Origin: Linyphia triangularis
Lineage: Eukaryota > Arthropoda > Arachnida > Araneae > Linyphiidae
NCBI GenBank assembly: GCA_963978545.1
Contig: OZ021722.1
Span: 14,636,801-14,700,800 of the forward strand
Length of the DNA: 64,000 nt
Direction of reading: 5' to 3'
Made by a program: the position numbers and the translations under genes. Each line of letters opens with the position of its first letter. The stretch's first letter is position 1. Below are positions 29,011 to 40,168 of the stretch, one piece after another. The notes beneath the pieces were generated by a model, which had not been told where the DNA came from, made no database searches, and worked only from the letters and a program-made list of their open reading frames with translations.

Positions 29011-29633
29011 TTTAAGAGTAAATCCTAGTAAGGATCATTACCTAAACTCGCCGTGCTACAATCTTCTAGCCCAGGGCATTTAGAAATTACTTCGTACAAA
29101 ACCTTGAAATTTGGTAAGTAGGTACGAAAAAGATCGCTGAATGAAATGACATAAATTCTTAGCATTTAATGTCTATCTATTATAAATGAAAATTAAAATA
29201 GAAAAAGACAAAACCAGGTAGAGCCACTGCATATGCATTGACGTAAGGTTTTCAAATATAAAATAATATATATTAGACACTATTTTCGAGTTTTTAAATT
29301 AAGTCTTTAATTAAGTGATTACTTCCGTACCTACTCACAAAATTTCAAGGTTTTATACAAAGAAATGTTTAAGTAACTGGGCTAGAAGATTGTAACATAG
29401 GGAGTGCAGGGAAGGATCCTTACTTGGTTGGTTGGTTGTTTTCAGATTATCTGGCGCCGTCAGCAACACGAGGGCTATAATCCGCCGAAACATTCGTCAT
29501 TAGACAAGCCAACATACATTTACTAACACCCATGCCTAACACGGGACTCGAACCCGCAACCTCGTGGTCTAGAAGCTCATACTAACCACTATACCGTTTG
29601 GTCGGCCGATCCTTACTAAGATTTCCTCTTAAA
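29011..29633. mobile_element. TIR element 'AAGGATCATTCCCTATACTCGC', copy 1
   Basis: TIRs start TTTAAGAGTAAATCCTAGTAAGGATC and end, inverted, GGATCC...CTTACTAAGATTTCCTCTTAAA, with SINE copy 2 inserted in the right one. Inner inverted blocks: CTACAATCTTCTAGCCCAG and AAAACCTTGAAATTTGG..AGTAGGTACG. No coding capacity. Confidence 0.8.
29425..29607 (-). mobile_element. SINE family A, copy 2
   Basis: Full-length, reverse orientation: (GGTT)n first, then the B-box complement GGACTCGAACCCG, then TATACCGTTTGGTCGGCC. Target duplication GATCCTTACT at 29415-29424 and 29608-29617. It lies within the right TIR of the element at 29011-29633. Confidence 0.93.
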
Positions 29634-29643
29634 ATCTCAAGGT

Positions 29644-29825
29644 GCCGACTAAACGGTATAGTAGTTAGCGTACTAGCTTCTAGACCTTGAGGTTGCCTGT
29701 TCGAGTCCCGTATAAGGCATGGGTGTTTGTAAATGTATGTTGGCTTGCCAAATGACGAGTGTTTCGGCGCATTATAGCCCTCGTGTTGCTGACGACGCCA
29801 GATAATATGACAAAAACTAACCAAG
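29644..29825 (+). mobile_element. SINE family A, copy 3
   Basis: Full-length but more diverged (GTAGTTAGCGTACTAG, CTGTTCGAGTCC). Target duplication ATCTCAAGGT at 29634-29643 and 29826-29835. It sits only 26 bases after copy 2. Confidence 0.93.
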
Positions 29826-30404
29826 ATCTCAAGGTTGCAATGATCTGTCACACTTAAGCTAGAATTTCTCACTTCTGACAGGATTTTGACATGGTTAAAA
29901 CCTACGGTACTTTTATTACACTGAGATAGTTCAACTTTATTCGCAGTCTTTCTGATCGCGCGTAACTTGGAGGTACAGGTTTGTAGTTTCTATTTATCGT
30001 ATTATTGGTTTATATTTATCGTATTATAGCTCTTGTTCAGGGATATCGCCTTTCCTGTATTTTTCGTGCTCGAGTTCTAAGGTTATTTTTTGTTGTATTC
30101 AGATTAACTTTTTAAGGCTATATTTGTTGCACCATGTCACAGGAGAGCTGAGTTAATAGCACAGTTAATGGCAGCATTGGTAGCATTGGCCAATGTCGGA
30201 AACGAAGGTTCTGGAAGAATGACCACTTCTGGCCAAAATTTGAGCATACAAAATACACGATATTTTAAAAATAAATATGTCCAAAATATCACAAACCATA
30301 TTTTTACCTTTAATCCTTTCTTATATATAAATATAAATATTTTAATTTTAAAACTGTCACACGACACTTCAAAATTTCTGGTATGTTTTATCCAACATTG
30401 GGTG

Positions 30405-30585
30405 GCCGACCAAACGGTGTAGTGGTTAGCGTGCTAGCTTCTAGACCGCGAGGTTGCTGGTTCGAGTCCCGTGTTAGGCATGGGTGTTTGTAAATGTATG
30501 TTGGCTTGTCTAATGACGAATGTTTCGGCGCATTATAGCCCTCGTGTTGCTGACTTTGCCAGATAATCTGAATACAACCAACCAA
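30405..30585 (+). mobile_element. SINE family A, copy 4
   Basis: Intact head with GGTGTAGTGGTTAGCGTGC and GGTTCGAGTCC, and the (AACC)n tail. Target duplication CCAACATTGGGTG at 30392-30404 and 30586-30598. One internal change (TGACTTTGCC for TGACGGCGCC). Confidence 0.93.
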
Positions 30586-30689
30586 CCAACATTGGGTGAG
30601 TTTAGTCAATATCACTTCTAACGAACAGTTTGTAAAGTTTAGCATCGGAATTCACCTATATCAGCTGGTACTGGTCAAAGTTGTTATGC

Positions 30690-30872
30690 AGCCGACCAAA
30701 CGGTACAGTGGTTAGCGTGCTAGCTTCTAGACCGCGAGGTTGCGGGTTCGAGTCCCGTGTTAGGCATGGGTGTTTGTAAATGTATGTTGGCTTGTCTAAT
30801 GACGAATGTTTCGGCGCATTATAGCCCTCGTGTTGCTGACGGCGCCAGATAATCTGAATACAACCAACCAAC
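30690..30872 (+). mobile_element. SINE family A, copy 5
   Basis: Near-consensus copy with GGTACAGTGGTTAGCGTGC and GGTTCGAGTCC. Target duplication CAAAGTTGTTATGC at 30676-30689 and 30873-30886, 14 of 14 identical. Confidence 0.95.
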
Positions 30873-31124
30873 CAAAGTTGTTATGCTACTGGGGATCCGT
30901 TAAAAGTTGAGTTACACAGCATTTAGATCAAGATATCTCACTTTTGGCAAAATAATGTTGGGTTTTATTTCGCACAGCTCGAGTCAAACTTTCATGTGTC
31001 GTGAATATCAAATGAGAAGACTAAATTTACTTAACACTGGTCGGCGCTGTGGTTACTCAAAGGTTAAATCACTATTCAGACTTGGTGTTTTCCCCTCTGG
31101 TCGTAAATCCATTTATTGAGTTAA

Positions 31125-31338
31125 CACTTTGCGCTCGAGCGGCGCCTCTCAGGCACCACATGATTGGATGCGGCAACTCGAGAGGACTACTGGATTTGAT
31201 GCGGAAATTCGATGCAAGGCCAATGACTGTGTTTAGTTTCTATGAAGCGGATCCGTATCCACGGACCTAACCAAAAATGCAACGAAAGGTCTCAAGTTGC
31301 TGGTACCTCCGCGCGAAAAAGACCTCGAGTGCAAAGGG
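31125..31338. mobile_element. piggyBac-like MITE 'CCCTTTGCACTC', copy 2
   Basis: TTAA at 31121-31124 and 31339-31342. TIRs CACTTTGCGCTCGAG and CTCGAGTGCAAAGGG. The interior, inverted relative to copy 1, keeps GATGCGGAAATTCGATGCAAG and GACTGTGTTTAGTTTC. Confidence 0.9.
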
Positions 31339-31479
31339 TTAAAAGAGCGATGAATTAAGCAGTTTGAGTCATCGCATACAAAAAAAAGTAAACCCCCTCG
31401 TTATAGGATTTTGAGTTGAGAGATGCCATCTGGGCTACTGCAAGAAATCAAAGAATTGCAAAGTACCTTGTTGTTCTAA

Positions 31480-32215
31480 TGTCCAGGCTGTTCTGAATAC
31501 TAGCAAGGAAGAGCTCGAACAGTTAGCACTAATGAAGGATAAAATATGGGAATGCATCTTGAGTACAGTAGGAGGTTACGCTAGGAAGCATCCGGTTTTT
31601 GAGATGGACACATATCGCAATTGTGGTAGAACATTGGAGTAATTACGAGTAGTAGAATTTTTAGGAAACGCAACAACAAAAAAATGATCTCACTTTAAAC
31701 TTAGAGAAACCTGTCAACTAGAGCAATATTCGTTACTGTTCCATCTTTGTTCACCTCAATACGCTATGTGTTCTTGACACAATACATACCTTAATGTCAT
31801 TTTGACAAATTTGCCGTTACGTCATTGTTCCAACATTGCGGCGATATGCACAGTTTAGAACACCAAATACCCATTCCAATTAAGGTTGTCAACATTAGAA
31901 AAACATGTGAGGGAGATTAAAAAGCAGGTTAAACGATTATCTGATAAGGTTTCTGAAATGGTTTTGTAGAAGAGGACCTTACAAGCTCTCTCTCCTGCCC
32001 CCTGTTCGTTCTCATTCCCTGACTTCTTGTTCCCATACACCTGCTGGATGTTGTTGTTCATCTAACAATAGAAATCGACCTAGATGGAGATCGGAATCCT
32101 CGGATGGTGACGAAGATGGAAAATGGTGTTGATATCGTAAACGATTCGGGAATGAGCCAGGGATTGTGCCCCTCCGTGTGCATAAAACAAACAAAACCGG
32201 GGGCAACACTGTAGT
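31480..32215 (+). pseudogene. Ty3/gypsy-type gag remnant
   Basis: Broken + strand frames give KEELEQLALMKDKIWE near 31508, a coiled-coil-like LEKHVREIKKQVKRLSDKV near 31893, and a WC-[stop]-YRKRFGNE motif followed, after a frame change, by ARDCAPPC near 32130-32190. The Cys/His-containing YHxRFGxxAxxCxxPC block closes Gag in many arthropod gypsy-like retrotransposons. No protease, RT or integrase was seen, and no LTR pair was identified. Several stops and frame changes make it non-functional. Confidence 0.65.
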
Positions 32216-32262
32216 GGTTTCTAACCACCCGATAATAAGCCGTAGTTTCTCTACAATGGATT

Positions 32263-32446
32263 GCCGACCAAACGGTATAGTGGTTAGCGTGCTAGCTAAC
32301 CGCGGGCAGCTAGCGTGCGGGTTCGAGTCCTGTGTTAGGCATGGGTGTTTGTAAATGTATGTTGGCTTGTCTAATGACGAATGTTTCAGCGCATTATAGC
32401 CCTCGTGCTGCTGACGGCGCCAGATAATCTGAATACAACCAACCAA
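32263..32446 (+). mobile_element. SINE family A, copy 6, rearranged head
   Basis: The body and tail are standard, but the anticodon-arm region between the A and B boxes is replaced by TAACCGCGGGCAGCTAGCG. Flanking CAATGGAT is found at 32254-32261 and again at 32451-32458, a short, imperfectly placed duplication. Confidence 0.88.
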
Positions 32447-32487
32447 TCCGCAATGGATCCTGAAAATACTTGTTCTTATTAACACAG

Positions 32488-32672
32488 GGCCGATCAAACG
32501 GTATAGTGGTTAGCGTGCTAGCTTCTAGACCGCGAGGTTGCGGGTTCGAGTCCCGAGTAAGGCATAGGTGTTTGTAAATGTATGTTGGCTTGTCAAATGA
32601 CGAATGTTTCGGCGCATTATAACCCTCGTGTTGCTGACGGCGCCAGATAATCTGAAAACAACCGACCAACTA
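32488..32672 (+). mobile_element. SINE family A, copy 7
   Basis: Standard head (GGTATAGTGGTTAGCGTGC, GGTTCGAGTCC) and body. The tail is altered to ACAACCGACCAAC. No clear target duplication. Confidence 0.9.
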
Positions 32673-32869
32673 AACCTATGATAAATCTGACCTCGCAGGT
32701 CTTCTGTTTATTGGTATATATTAAGAATATATGCTTAAGAGGCAGTTGGAGCCAAATAACTTACAGGAGAAAGTTGGAATTTGAAGTGCAAACGTTAAAA
32801 TCTATTTCTAATAATGTACATTTTTAGGATCTTTTGAGCCAATATCGAAAATTACTATACTAAATCTTA

Positions 32870-33420
32870 AACTAGGGGTGTGGAACATCGCACAGCTTTC
32901 AATTACGCTATAATATTGGTCATTTCATTAAAACGTGGTATGGTGTTATTTACCGTTTCCATATTTTCACTCATTTGAATAAAAATAGCCAGTTTGACGA
33001 TTTTTATGGCAATTTTTTCATGAGCAAAAAAAGCAGCAACAAAAATTGGCAATGCCATTTGATAGACATTGTCGTTTCTTATGTGTGGAACAGAAAACAA
33101 TCAGTCGTTGATGGGCGATGCTCAAGAACAGAGAGCTCTGTGTTAAGGGGATTCGTTTTTCCTATTTTTATGATTTTATCGTATTTCTATGGGAGTTTCG
33201 TAGGTGGTGACAATTAGAACACCTTAATGGGCATTAGCACAGAGATTTTAATCAAAATCATTTGAGCCTTTTTTATCATTTGCTGAAAAACACGATTTTT
33301 TCAAGATTTCATCCTTATGCGCATGCGCTATTTTAAAGAAAACCTTAACGGTAGGTGTCATGGACACCACTAACCCGCACACCAAATTTGAACATCGTAG
33401 GTCAATTTGTTCGGGATTTC
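32870..33420 (+). repeat. Dispersed repeat R2, copy 2
   Basis: Second copy of the 10031-10590 repeat over its full length, with many substitutions and small indels. It starts and stops at about the same motifs, so these are probably near the true ends. Confidence 0.8.
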
Positions 33421-34400
33421 TATGAAGAAATAAGCACTGATTTCGGTTGACACCTACGTTTATATATTTTATTAAGTCTTCTTATAAGATGAGGGGGGGG
33501 GGGGGGACTGAATTAAGTTTTAATTTAAAACTCTGAATAAACCAAACTAAATTAACATTGATTTGATACTTAATTTATAAACACTTTTATTCGTTACAAT
33601 TTAGAAAGAAATCTTTAGATGTAAATAAATCCTCTGAAAAGTTAGGAATATAATCAAGCGATAATTAATGAATACGATGGCTTAATGTAAATTTCCCCTT
33701 TTCCTCACCAACCATACTTAAACATGTGATAATTAGAAGAAAGTCATTAGGTGAAATAAATTATGTACTCAAACGGTTTAATTATTTATACGTAACTTTA
33801 TAGAGGAAATTTCTGTACTTCATTTACTCATTCATTATTTCAAGTAATCCCAAGAAATTAATATATACCGCATTCATTTATTAAGAAAGAGAAATGGACT
33901 ATTTAATGAAACAATTACCTTATTTGAGACACCTTATATCTGATTGGGAATGAGAGGGAGGGGGGGGGGTCATCGATATGACAGTATACTTGTTTGAAAT
34001 CGCTAATGTGACACATGTAAAATTAGTCACCATTGTAACAGTTTCTCCTTCAGTCAAAAAATATTTAACATTGAACATTTTTTGAAATTTTGAAATAACT
34101 GGGCATGAAAATGCCATCAAAAGCGAAGATGTATGAGTTTTAATTGAATGTATATGAGTATATTTGAGATGTAAAGGTTTATTTATTGTATATGTGTGTC
34201 TATTTCTAAAGTGTTGTAACTTAAAAATATAGTTGAGTGTTACATTAATAATACCCTATTACTGTAGGCTAACTACCTTTACATCGGGACATTTTACCGG
34301 TAGCTTTTTGTTTCGCATATTTTCAACTGCCCAAATATAGTAAAATACATTAAAAAAGTATAGAGTTATATAAGCATATAAATATGTGTATGAGATTATC

Positions 34401-34403
<3 letters not shown>
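33421..34403. other. No gene recognised; long G runs
   Basis: G runs at 33492-33506 and 33959-33968 in AT-rich sequence; otherwise unremarkable. Confidence 0.55.
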
Positions 34404-34471
<68 letters not shown>

Positions 34472-34479
34472 TGTGTGAG
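34404..34479. repeat. Compound (TG)n(CGTG)n microsatellite
   Basis: About 19 TG units followed by about eight CGTG units. The alternating purine/pyrimidine sequence favours left-handed DNA. Confidence 0.97.
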
Positions 34480-35468
34480 TGATTTAAATGTTTGGTTGAA
34501 CTGATTTTGAAATTAGTAGATTAGTAGGTAATTATTTTAAAACAATAATAACTAATTTTTCTTTGACCATTATTATTCGATATTTTTTCAAATAAAAAGT
34601 TCTTGATCGAAAAAGTTAAATTTTTTATAAAGTGATTTTTAAAAATCGCTAAATACATTAAAAATGCCACTTTCACCATAGTACTTACAAAAAATAACCG
34701 GATACTTTTTATCTAATCGAGCAAATAAATCCATTTTTAGCTAAATTAGACAAATTTTATTTCATGTATAATCAAATAACTATACTGTCATCACAAGTCC
34801 ACGAATGCACAGGCGAATGAACAATAACAATATATTTAGGATGACCGAGGATCCATAAAATGATTGCTTTGGCGAGGCGCCATAAAAATTCTTTTGATGT
34901 CAGTAGATATTTAATCATATGTTTCTTGAGACAAATAACTCTCATTCTATTAGAGTTCTGTCTACTATATCTATACAACTGTCATTTAATGAAGACTAAC
35001 GAAGACTTCAACTTAAAAACATATTTAACCATACTGATTAATATTTATTTATTTTCTTTCTTTTGAAACAATATCTAGAAGCTGGTGACCGAAACAATAC
35101 GAAACTTGGTCTTTTGTTTGAAACTTTCAGAAGTCGTTATTATTCTAAGTACTGAAAAAGCAAGATTAGAATATGAAATTTAATTTTAAAAAATCGTTTA
35201 AATAGTTAGTGAAATATAGTTATTTATGCAACTAGAGTAGGGAAAGTAATACCTTTTCAAACAATTGAAAATACTGGTTTTAAAAAGTATTTTCCCACGT
35301 GTTGCATAGAATACTTTTTCAGAATCACACACAAAAATATATGTAATACATATTTTTATTAATATTAGCAACTCCAGTCAATGAATTTCTTCTAAAAATA
35401 TGTCCTTTCAATAGCAAGACTATATAGTATTGCAGCACGAGGCGTGTGAGAAAGAACTTTTCACACTA

Positions 35469-35707
35469 TACTAAACTTCATCTTAACTTGACATAATTAG
35501 ACGGTAGATCGTCACAGTGCTCATAGGTATTTAATCCATTTTGGCGGCGTGAAAGCATAACGTTCGCCAAACCACAACCCTGTAGAGAACAAAAGGCTAA
35601 AAGGTTTGGCGAGAATTATGTCTTTAATCCGCTAAAATGGATTAATTGCCTATGAGCACGGTGAAGATCTATTGTCTAGTAATGTCAAGTTAAGTTGGAG
35701 CTTAATA
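35469..35707. mobile_element. TA-flanked palindromic MITE 'TACTAAAC', copy 1
   Basis: TA at 35467-35468 and 35708-35709. Ends TACTAAACTTCATCTTAAC and, inverted, GTTAAGTTGGAGCTTAATA. Nearly the whole element folds on itself around ACCACAACCC...AAAAGG. Inserted in a copy of the 340-400 bp satellite (CACAC-TA-GTGC). The duplicated TA suggests the Tc1/mariner superfamily. Confidence 0.9.
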
Positions 35708-35716
35708 TAGTGCTAG

Positions 35717-35889
35717 TTTGGTTTGTACACTCAACGACCAATTTTTGTGCACAATAACGGTTAACCTAGCCGGGACCTACAGTTTAGCGTAGATTCCGAA
35801 CCACAACGCACATCCATGCCTAACCCCAGGATTCCAACCAGGCACGAATGCGAAACCAGAGCGCTAACCCCACAGCCATCAGGTTTGCC
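35717..35889 (-). mobile_element. SINE family B, copy 1
   Basis: Reverse orientation. Shares GTACACTCAACGACC, CAGTTTAGCGTAGATT, ACATCCATGCCTAACCC and GAGCGCTAACCCC with 38734-38908. A B-box-like complement (GATTCCAACC) is degraded. It abuts the right end of the MITE at 35469-35707. Confidence 0.75.
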
Positions 35890-36637
35890 ACACTAGTGCT
35901 GGAAAGTTACTTTCACACACTCCTCGCTATAAAGTGTTATTTTTGCCACGATTTCTAAGAAATGTTTAATATTTTGCACTTTGTTATAAAAAACAGCATT
36001 GTGAACTAAACTTTTAATATTAGATAACGTTTGAGATTAGTTCAATACCATAAAGAATATTTTTCATAAACGTTTTCGATGAAGTAATCCGAAAGAAAGT
36101 ATTTGTGCAAACTAAAAACAAACTGTTTCTGTAAGGCGCACTTTTCTTCTCAAATTTCTCAATAGAGTTTATTTTTATTAGTATCTAATACTCGAAAAAA
36201 ATAGTTATACTTGATAAAAAAAGAGTTCTTATTTCTATAATACCAAGACTTTTCCAACGAAAATTAAAAAACGATTCATTCGGTTAAATCTTGCAGAAAC
36301 TCATGATTCAATGTTTCTAATTACAAAATCCTGCAAGAAATTATAAAAAAAAAAAATTTAAAAAAAATTAGACTTCGAATTTTAAAATACGTGTTTTCAT
36401 ATTCAACAGTACGTAGTATACGGTTTGTTAATATATTTCTGTAAACTTTCTAAAGAAATGTGTTAAAAATTTGTAGAAAATTTTACCATGAACTTTTCAC
36501 TATTTGTTTTCATAGCAAGATAAATTCTGATTTTAATAAAAAGTCTTATCCACAGAATTATTACACTATTTTAATTCAAAAACGTTTTTTTTTAACCCTA
36601 AATATCACCATTATGAAATCCTTAATATTCTAATTTG

Positions 36638-36800
36638 TAGGGTGTATTCCCCCCCCCCCCTGCTGAAAAATCTTTGAAGGGCTTATTAACTTCCTTGCCG
36701 CCCTCAGTAACTGGAAGTTGACAGAAAAACTCGTAAATCGATGACAATGCATTCCATTAAGTTTTGGGGGTGAAAAGAAAAGTTAGTCAATGACACGGAA
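36638..36800 (+). repeat. Dispersed repeat R1, copy 3
   Basis: Begins at a run of 12 C (36651-36662) followed by AATCTTTGAAGGGCTTATTAA, CTTGCCGCC, AAATCGATGACAATGCATTCC. Diverged from the other two copies. Confidence 0.55.
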
Positions 36801-36972
36801 TCGAGGGTGGTTTTCGTAGTGGTATGAAACTCAACAATGAAAACTCAAACTGAGCGCAAAATCTCTTAAATAAATTGCATTGCACATAAAAGTTATCAAT
36901 GCATAGATAGAGTTTATTGTAAAATTTACTTTTTATGGGTTAATTTCAGTCTACAATGAATTTGAAATCTCT

Positions 36973-37160
36973 AGCCCACCTGATGGCTGGGGTGAAGAAT
37001 TAGTGCTTTGACCTAGCATTCCAAAAGTGCCGAGTTCGTATCCTGGGTTAGACATGGATGATCATTGTGATTTGGAATCTACTTTAAGTTGTAGATCCCA
37101 GAGTTGAGCCCTCATTGTACAAAAAAAAAAAAAATAGGTCGTTGAGCGTATCAACCAAAC
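36973..37160 (+). mobile_element. SINE family B, copy 2
   Basis: Forward orientation: CCCACCTGATGGCTGG head, GAGTTCGTATCC B box, GGGTTAGACATGGATG, then GTTGTAGATCCC and AGGTCGTTGAGCGTA. An A run (about 37120-37133) lies near the 3' end. Confidence 0.75.
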
Positions 37161-37899
37161 AAATCGAAATCTATAAAACGTCGTGTATTCTACTACGAAC
37201 ATTAAAAATTTGAACGGATTAATAATCTTTACAAACCGGAATTTTTGAAACTCGTAACAGCCTACTAACATTATATAATTTTTGTAATTGAACTTAGATT
37301 TGAGAAACTTGATATTATAGTTAAACTTAAATTTCAACTCCAAAGGATAGTTCAAAGCGATTCCAAATTATTTTGAAGCTTTTGTGTTCTGAAAGAACTG
37401 TTCCGGGAACAGTCAATGAAATATCCTATTTTATATAAATTAATGAGTCGTTTTATATCATAGTATAACCTCATGGTATTTCTAATCATGGTACATTTAT
37501 TTAAATAAAAATATTTTAACTTTAAGAAGCTTAATGTGAAGAAAGCTTGATTGAATTTTAAGTTATGAAAGAACAATTTTTTTAAGTAGTTCTAGATTTA
37601 CAGGTACAGAGAGATTTTTGTTAAAATTCATAACTGATCAAAAATCTAGAATGATTTTTTATTGGCCTGAAAATTGCACTGAAAATATGATTGGGGACAA
37701 GAGGCTTTTAAAATAAAGCTATTTATTATTTACTACAAAAACTAACATAAGCTACAATTTCAGACAAACCCGAAGGCAATCAGTCTTATATGAGATACCC
37801 TTCAAGAGAAACGGTTCTATATTTTTATACTAAATTTATTTTCTTAAATCCCAAACAATTGCATAGAAGCAAATAGTAAAAGTTTAACCATAAATCAGG

Positions 37900-37955
37900 T
37901 TGGTTGAAGTTTTACGGCGCAATGGCAACACATGGGTCATACTGCAATCATAAAT
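37900..37955 (-). mobile_element. Partial SINE-like fragment, family C
   Basis: GGTTGGTTGAAGTTTTACGG, CGCAATGGCAACACATGGGTC, ATACTGC. Diverged relative of 27113-27190. Confidence 0.4.
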
Positions 37956-38435
37956 CAGGAAAAATATATAAATTCAACAAAATTATTATTAGTCAAGCTT
38001 GCAAGCAGCTTACAACTCAACACCGCTCAACTTTGGATGGAAAAGGTAAACAATTTATTTGAAATGTGTTTTTTTTCTCAAAGTGGAATATACGAAGAAA
38101 AGTAAGTTCGAAAGTAAATCTATTTATCTTACAGTAATGCTGACAAATCTAAGAACGTGCGCAAGTCCCGCAAACCAGCATTTTATTTATTCAAAATTTT
38201 AATGCAAAAACAGAATTCAGCATTGTTCGAAATTGTCTGGTCATATGTTACTTAACATTTTATATTCCTTCATCAAACAATAAGAAATCTATAAGTAATT
38301 GGCATTAAATTATTGTGCTGTACTTAACTTTCTGTAAAACATTCTTCTTCATAAGATTATACATGAAGCAATGAAACTTAAAAAGTGAGAAGTAATAAGT
38401 TGGCTGAGTAAGACTGTAAAATCCCAATTCTTGTT

Positions 38436-38600
38436 GGCCGACCAAACGGTATAGTGGTTAGCTTCTAGACCGCGAGGTTGCGGGTTCCGAGTCCCGTGTT
38501 AGGCATGGGTGTTTGTAAATGTATGTTGGCTTGTCTAATGACGAAAGTTTCGGCTCATGTGTTGCTGACGGCGCCAGATAATCTGAAAACAACCAACCAC
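38436..38600 (+). mobile_element. SINE family A, copy 8, with internal deletions
   Basis: The CGTGCTAG segment of the A-box arm and the GCGCATTATAGCCC segment of the body are missing, and one base is inserted in the B box (GGTTCCGAGTCC), so it is probably not transcribable. Tail ACAACCAACCACC. Confidence 0.9.
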
Positions 38601-38733
38601 CGTTAACATACACCCAATTATAAACCAATAAATGGAACTCCTAGTAGTTAGTAGCCTGACTCTCGTTCTCAAGACAGGATGCTTGCCTAGCCTGCAAGAA
38701 GTTTCGTGATCAAGCCTCCGTTTGGTAATTTAC

Positions 38734-38908
38734 TGGTTGGTTGATTTGTACGCTCAACGACCTATTTTTATGCACCAGCTACCCATAACAGGACCTACAG
38801 CTTAACGTAGATTTCAAAGCTCAACGAACATCCATGCCTAACCCAGTACTCGAACCCGGCACCTTTGGCATTAGAGAACAGAGCTCTAACAACTCAATCA
38901 TAAGGTGG
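38734..38908 (-). mobile_element. SINE family B, copy 3
   Basis: Reverse orientation. Ends in GGTTGGTT on the left, carries the B-box complement GTACTCGAACCCGG and GAGCTCTAACAACTCAATCA on the right. TTGGTAAT occurs at both flanks (38722-38729 and 38912-38919). Confidence 0.78.
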
Positions 38909-38979
38909 TTCTTGGTAATATGCAGTCTGCGTCCTCAAGTGCAAACCGAGACGATTGTGACAAAGAGTCTGGTGTTAAT

Positions 38980-39420
38980 TTCTCGAATGTTTTCAAGTTT
39001 TCCTTTATGAATCTGATTACTTTTACCATAGTAATTATTATCAATAAATATTGTATTTATGTACAAGAATGTCAGCATTTAAAACAATACTGCTGCAACT
39101 TTGAGTTCTGTAGAATTCGGGTTTGGCACTCATGGAATTTTTTTAAAGAAAGTATATTATTGCAGTTCTAACAATGAAATACCTAGAATGCAGATGTGTG
39201 GAAGTTACACTTTTATAATAGAAATTATCGTATTGCATTCATCCACAAGAATAGCGCTACATAAAATAATTACAGCTTTGATTTCTAATAGTTAATTGTC
39301 ATAGCCCATATTTAACTTTTGTACAGAACTGTATTATTGTAATTCCAATAATGAAAATGATAAAATCTAGAGCGAAAAAACACTACTACTATAACAGTTT
39401 GTTAATTGTGTATTAAGTAT
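38980..39420 (+). repeat. Degenerate tandem-like repeats flanking the hAT insertion
   Basis: TTTTGTACAGAACTGTATTATTG and ATTCCAATAATGA...AAAATCTAGA at 39316-39372 match the two sides of the hAT-like element (39857-39884 and 43014-43045). A further diverged version lies at 39020-39180. Confidence 0.55.
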
Positions 39421-39437
39421 ATAGTTCTATAGGGTGC

Positions 39438-39618
39438 TGGTTGGTTGTTTTCAGATTATCTGGCGCCGTCAGCAATTCGAGGGCTATAATTCGCCGAAAC
39501 ATTCGTCATTAGACAAGCCAACATACATTTACAAACACCCATGCCTAACACGGGACTCGAACCCGCAACCTCGCGGTCTAGAAGCTAGCACGCTAATCAC
39601 TATACCGTTTGGTCGGCA
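39438..39618 (-). mobile_element. SINE family A, copy 9
   Basis: Reverse orientation, full length. Target duplication TTCTATAGGGTGC at 39425-39437 and 39619-39631. The - strand reading of this SINE is open, which explains recurring spurious 60-90-residue frames at each copy. Confidence 0.94.
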
Positions 39619-40168
39619 TTCTATAGGGTGCAAAGTCAAGTCTGTAAACTACAAAGCCCCTATTAACGATTTTCGGAAGTTATTGTTCCTATCTCAAAAA
39701 CCATAGGAAAGGCATAGAGGAAAAAATTACAAAAGTGTAAATCGCACTCTATTTAATAAGAAAATATGTGATAAATGTAAAAATAGTTTTGTTAAAACCC
39801 AAAAAGTCAATGCCAATCCATGAAAAATCAGATTCTATGCACATCATACACGTAACTTTTATACAGAACTTATTATTGCAGTTCAGGGTGTCCACAGATC
39901 GGGAAAACCGGGAATATCGGGAAAAGTCAGGGAATTCAGTATTTCGGGAAAAATCAGGGAATTATCAGGGATTTTATCAAAAAGTTTAAAGGAATTTTCC
40001 GAAATTAAAGTGAAACTTTTAATTTTGACTGTTAAAAATACCTTGCTACCAAAAATATAAAAATCAATTTGAAAAAAAAAAATTAGAAAAAGTTAAAAAA
40101 AAAAAAAAAAAAAAAAAAATAATAATAATAATTCGGACCGCAAGACCGACCACGCAACTTTTCGTATT

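Larger units (their letters stand above)
35214..35991 (+). repeat. Solitary copy of the 340-400 bp satellite, interrupted
   Basis: TATTTATGCAACTAGAG, GGCAACTCCAGTCAATGAATTTC-like sequence (AGCAACTCCAGTCAATGAATT), GAGGCGTG.GAGAAAG up to 35466, resuming at about 35889 with CTAGTGCTGGAAAGTTACTTTC. Split by a TA-flanked MITE and a SINE. Confidence 0.85.
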
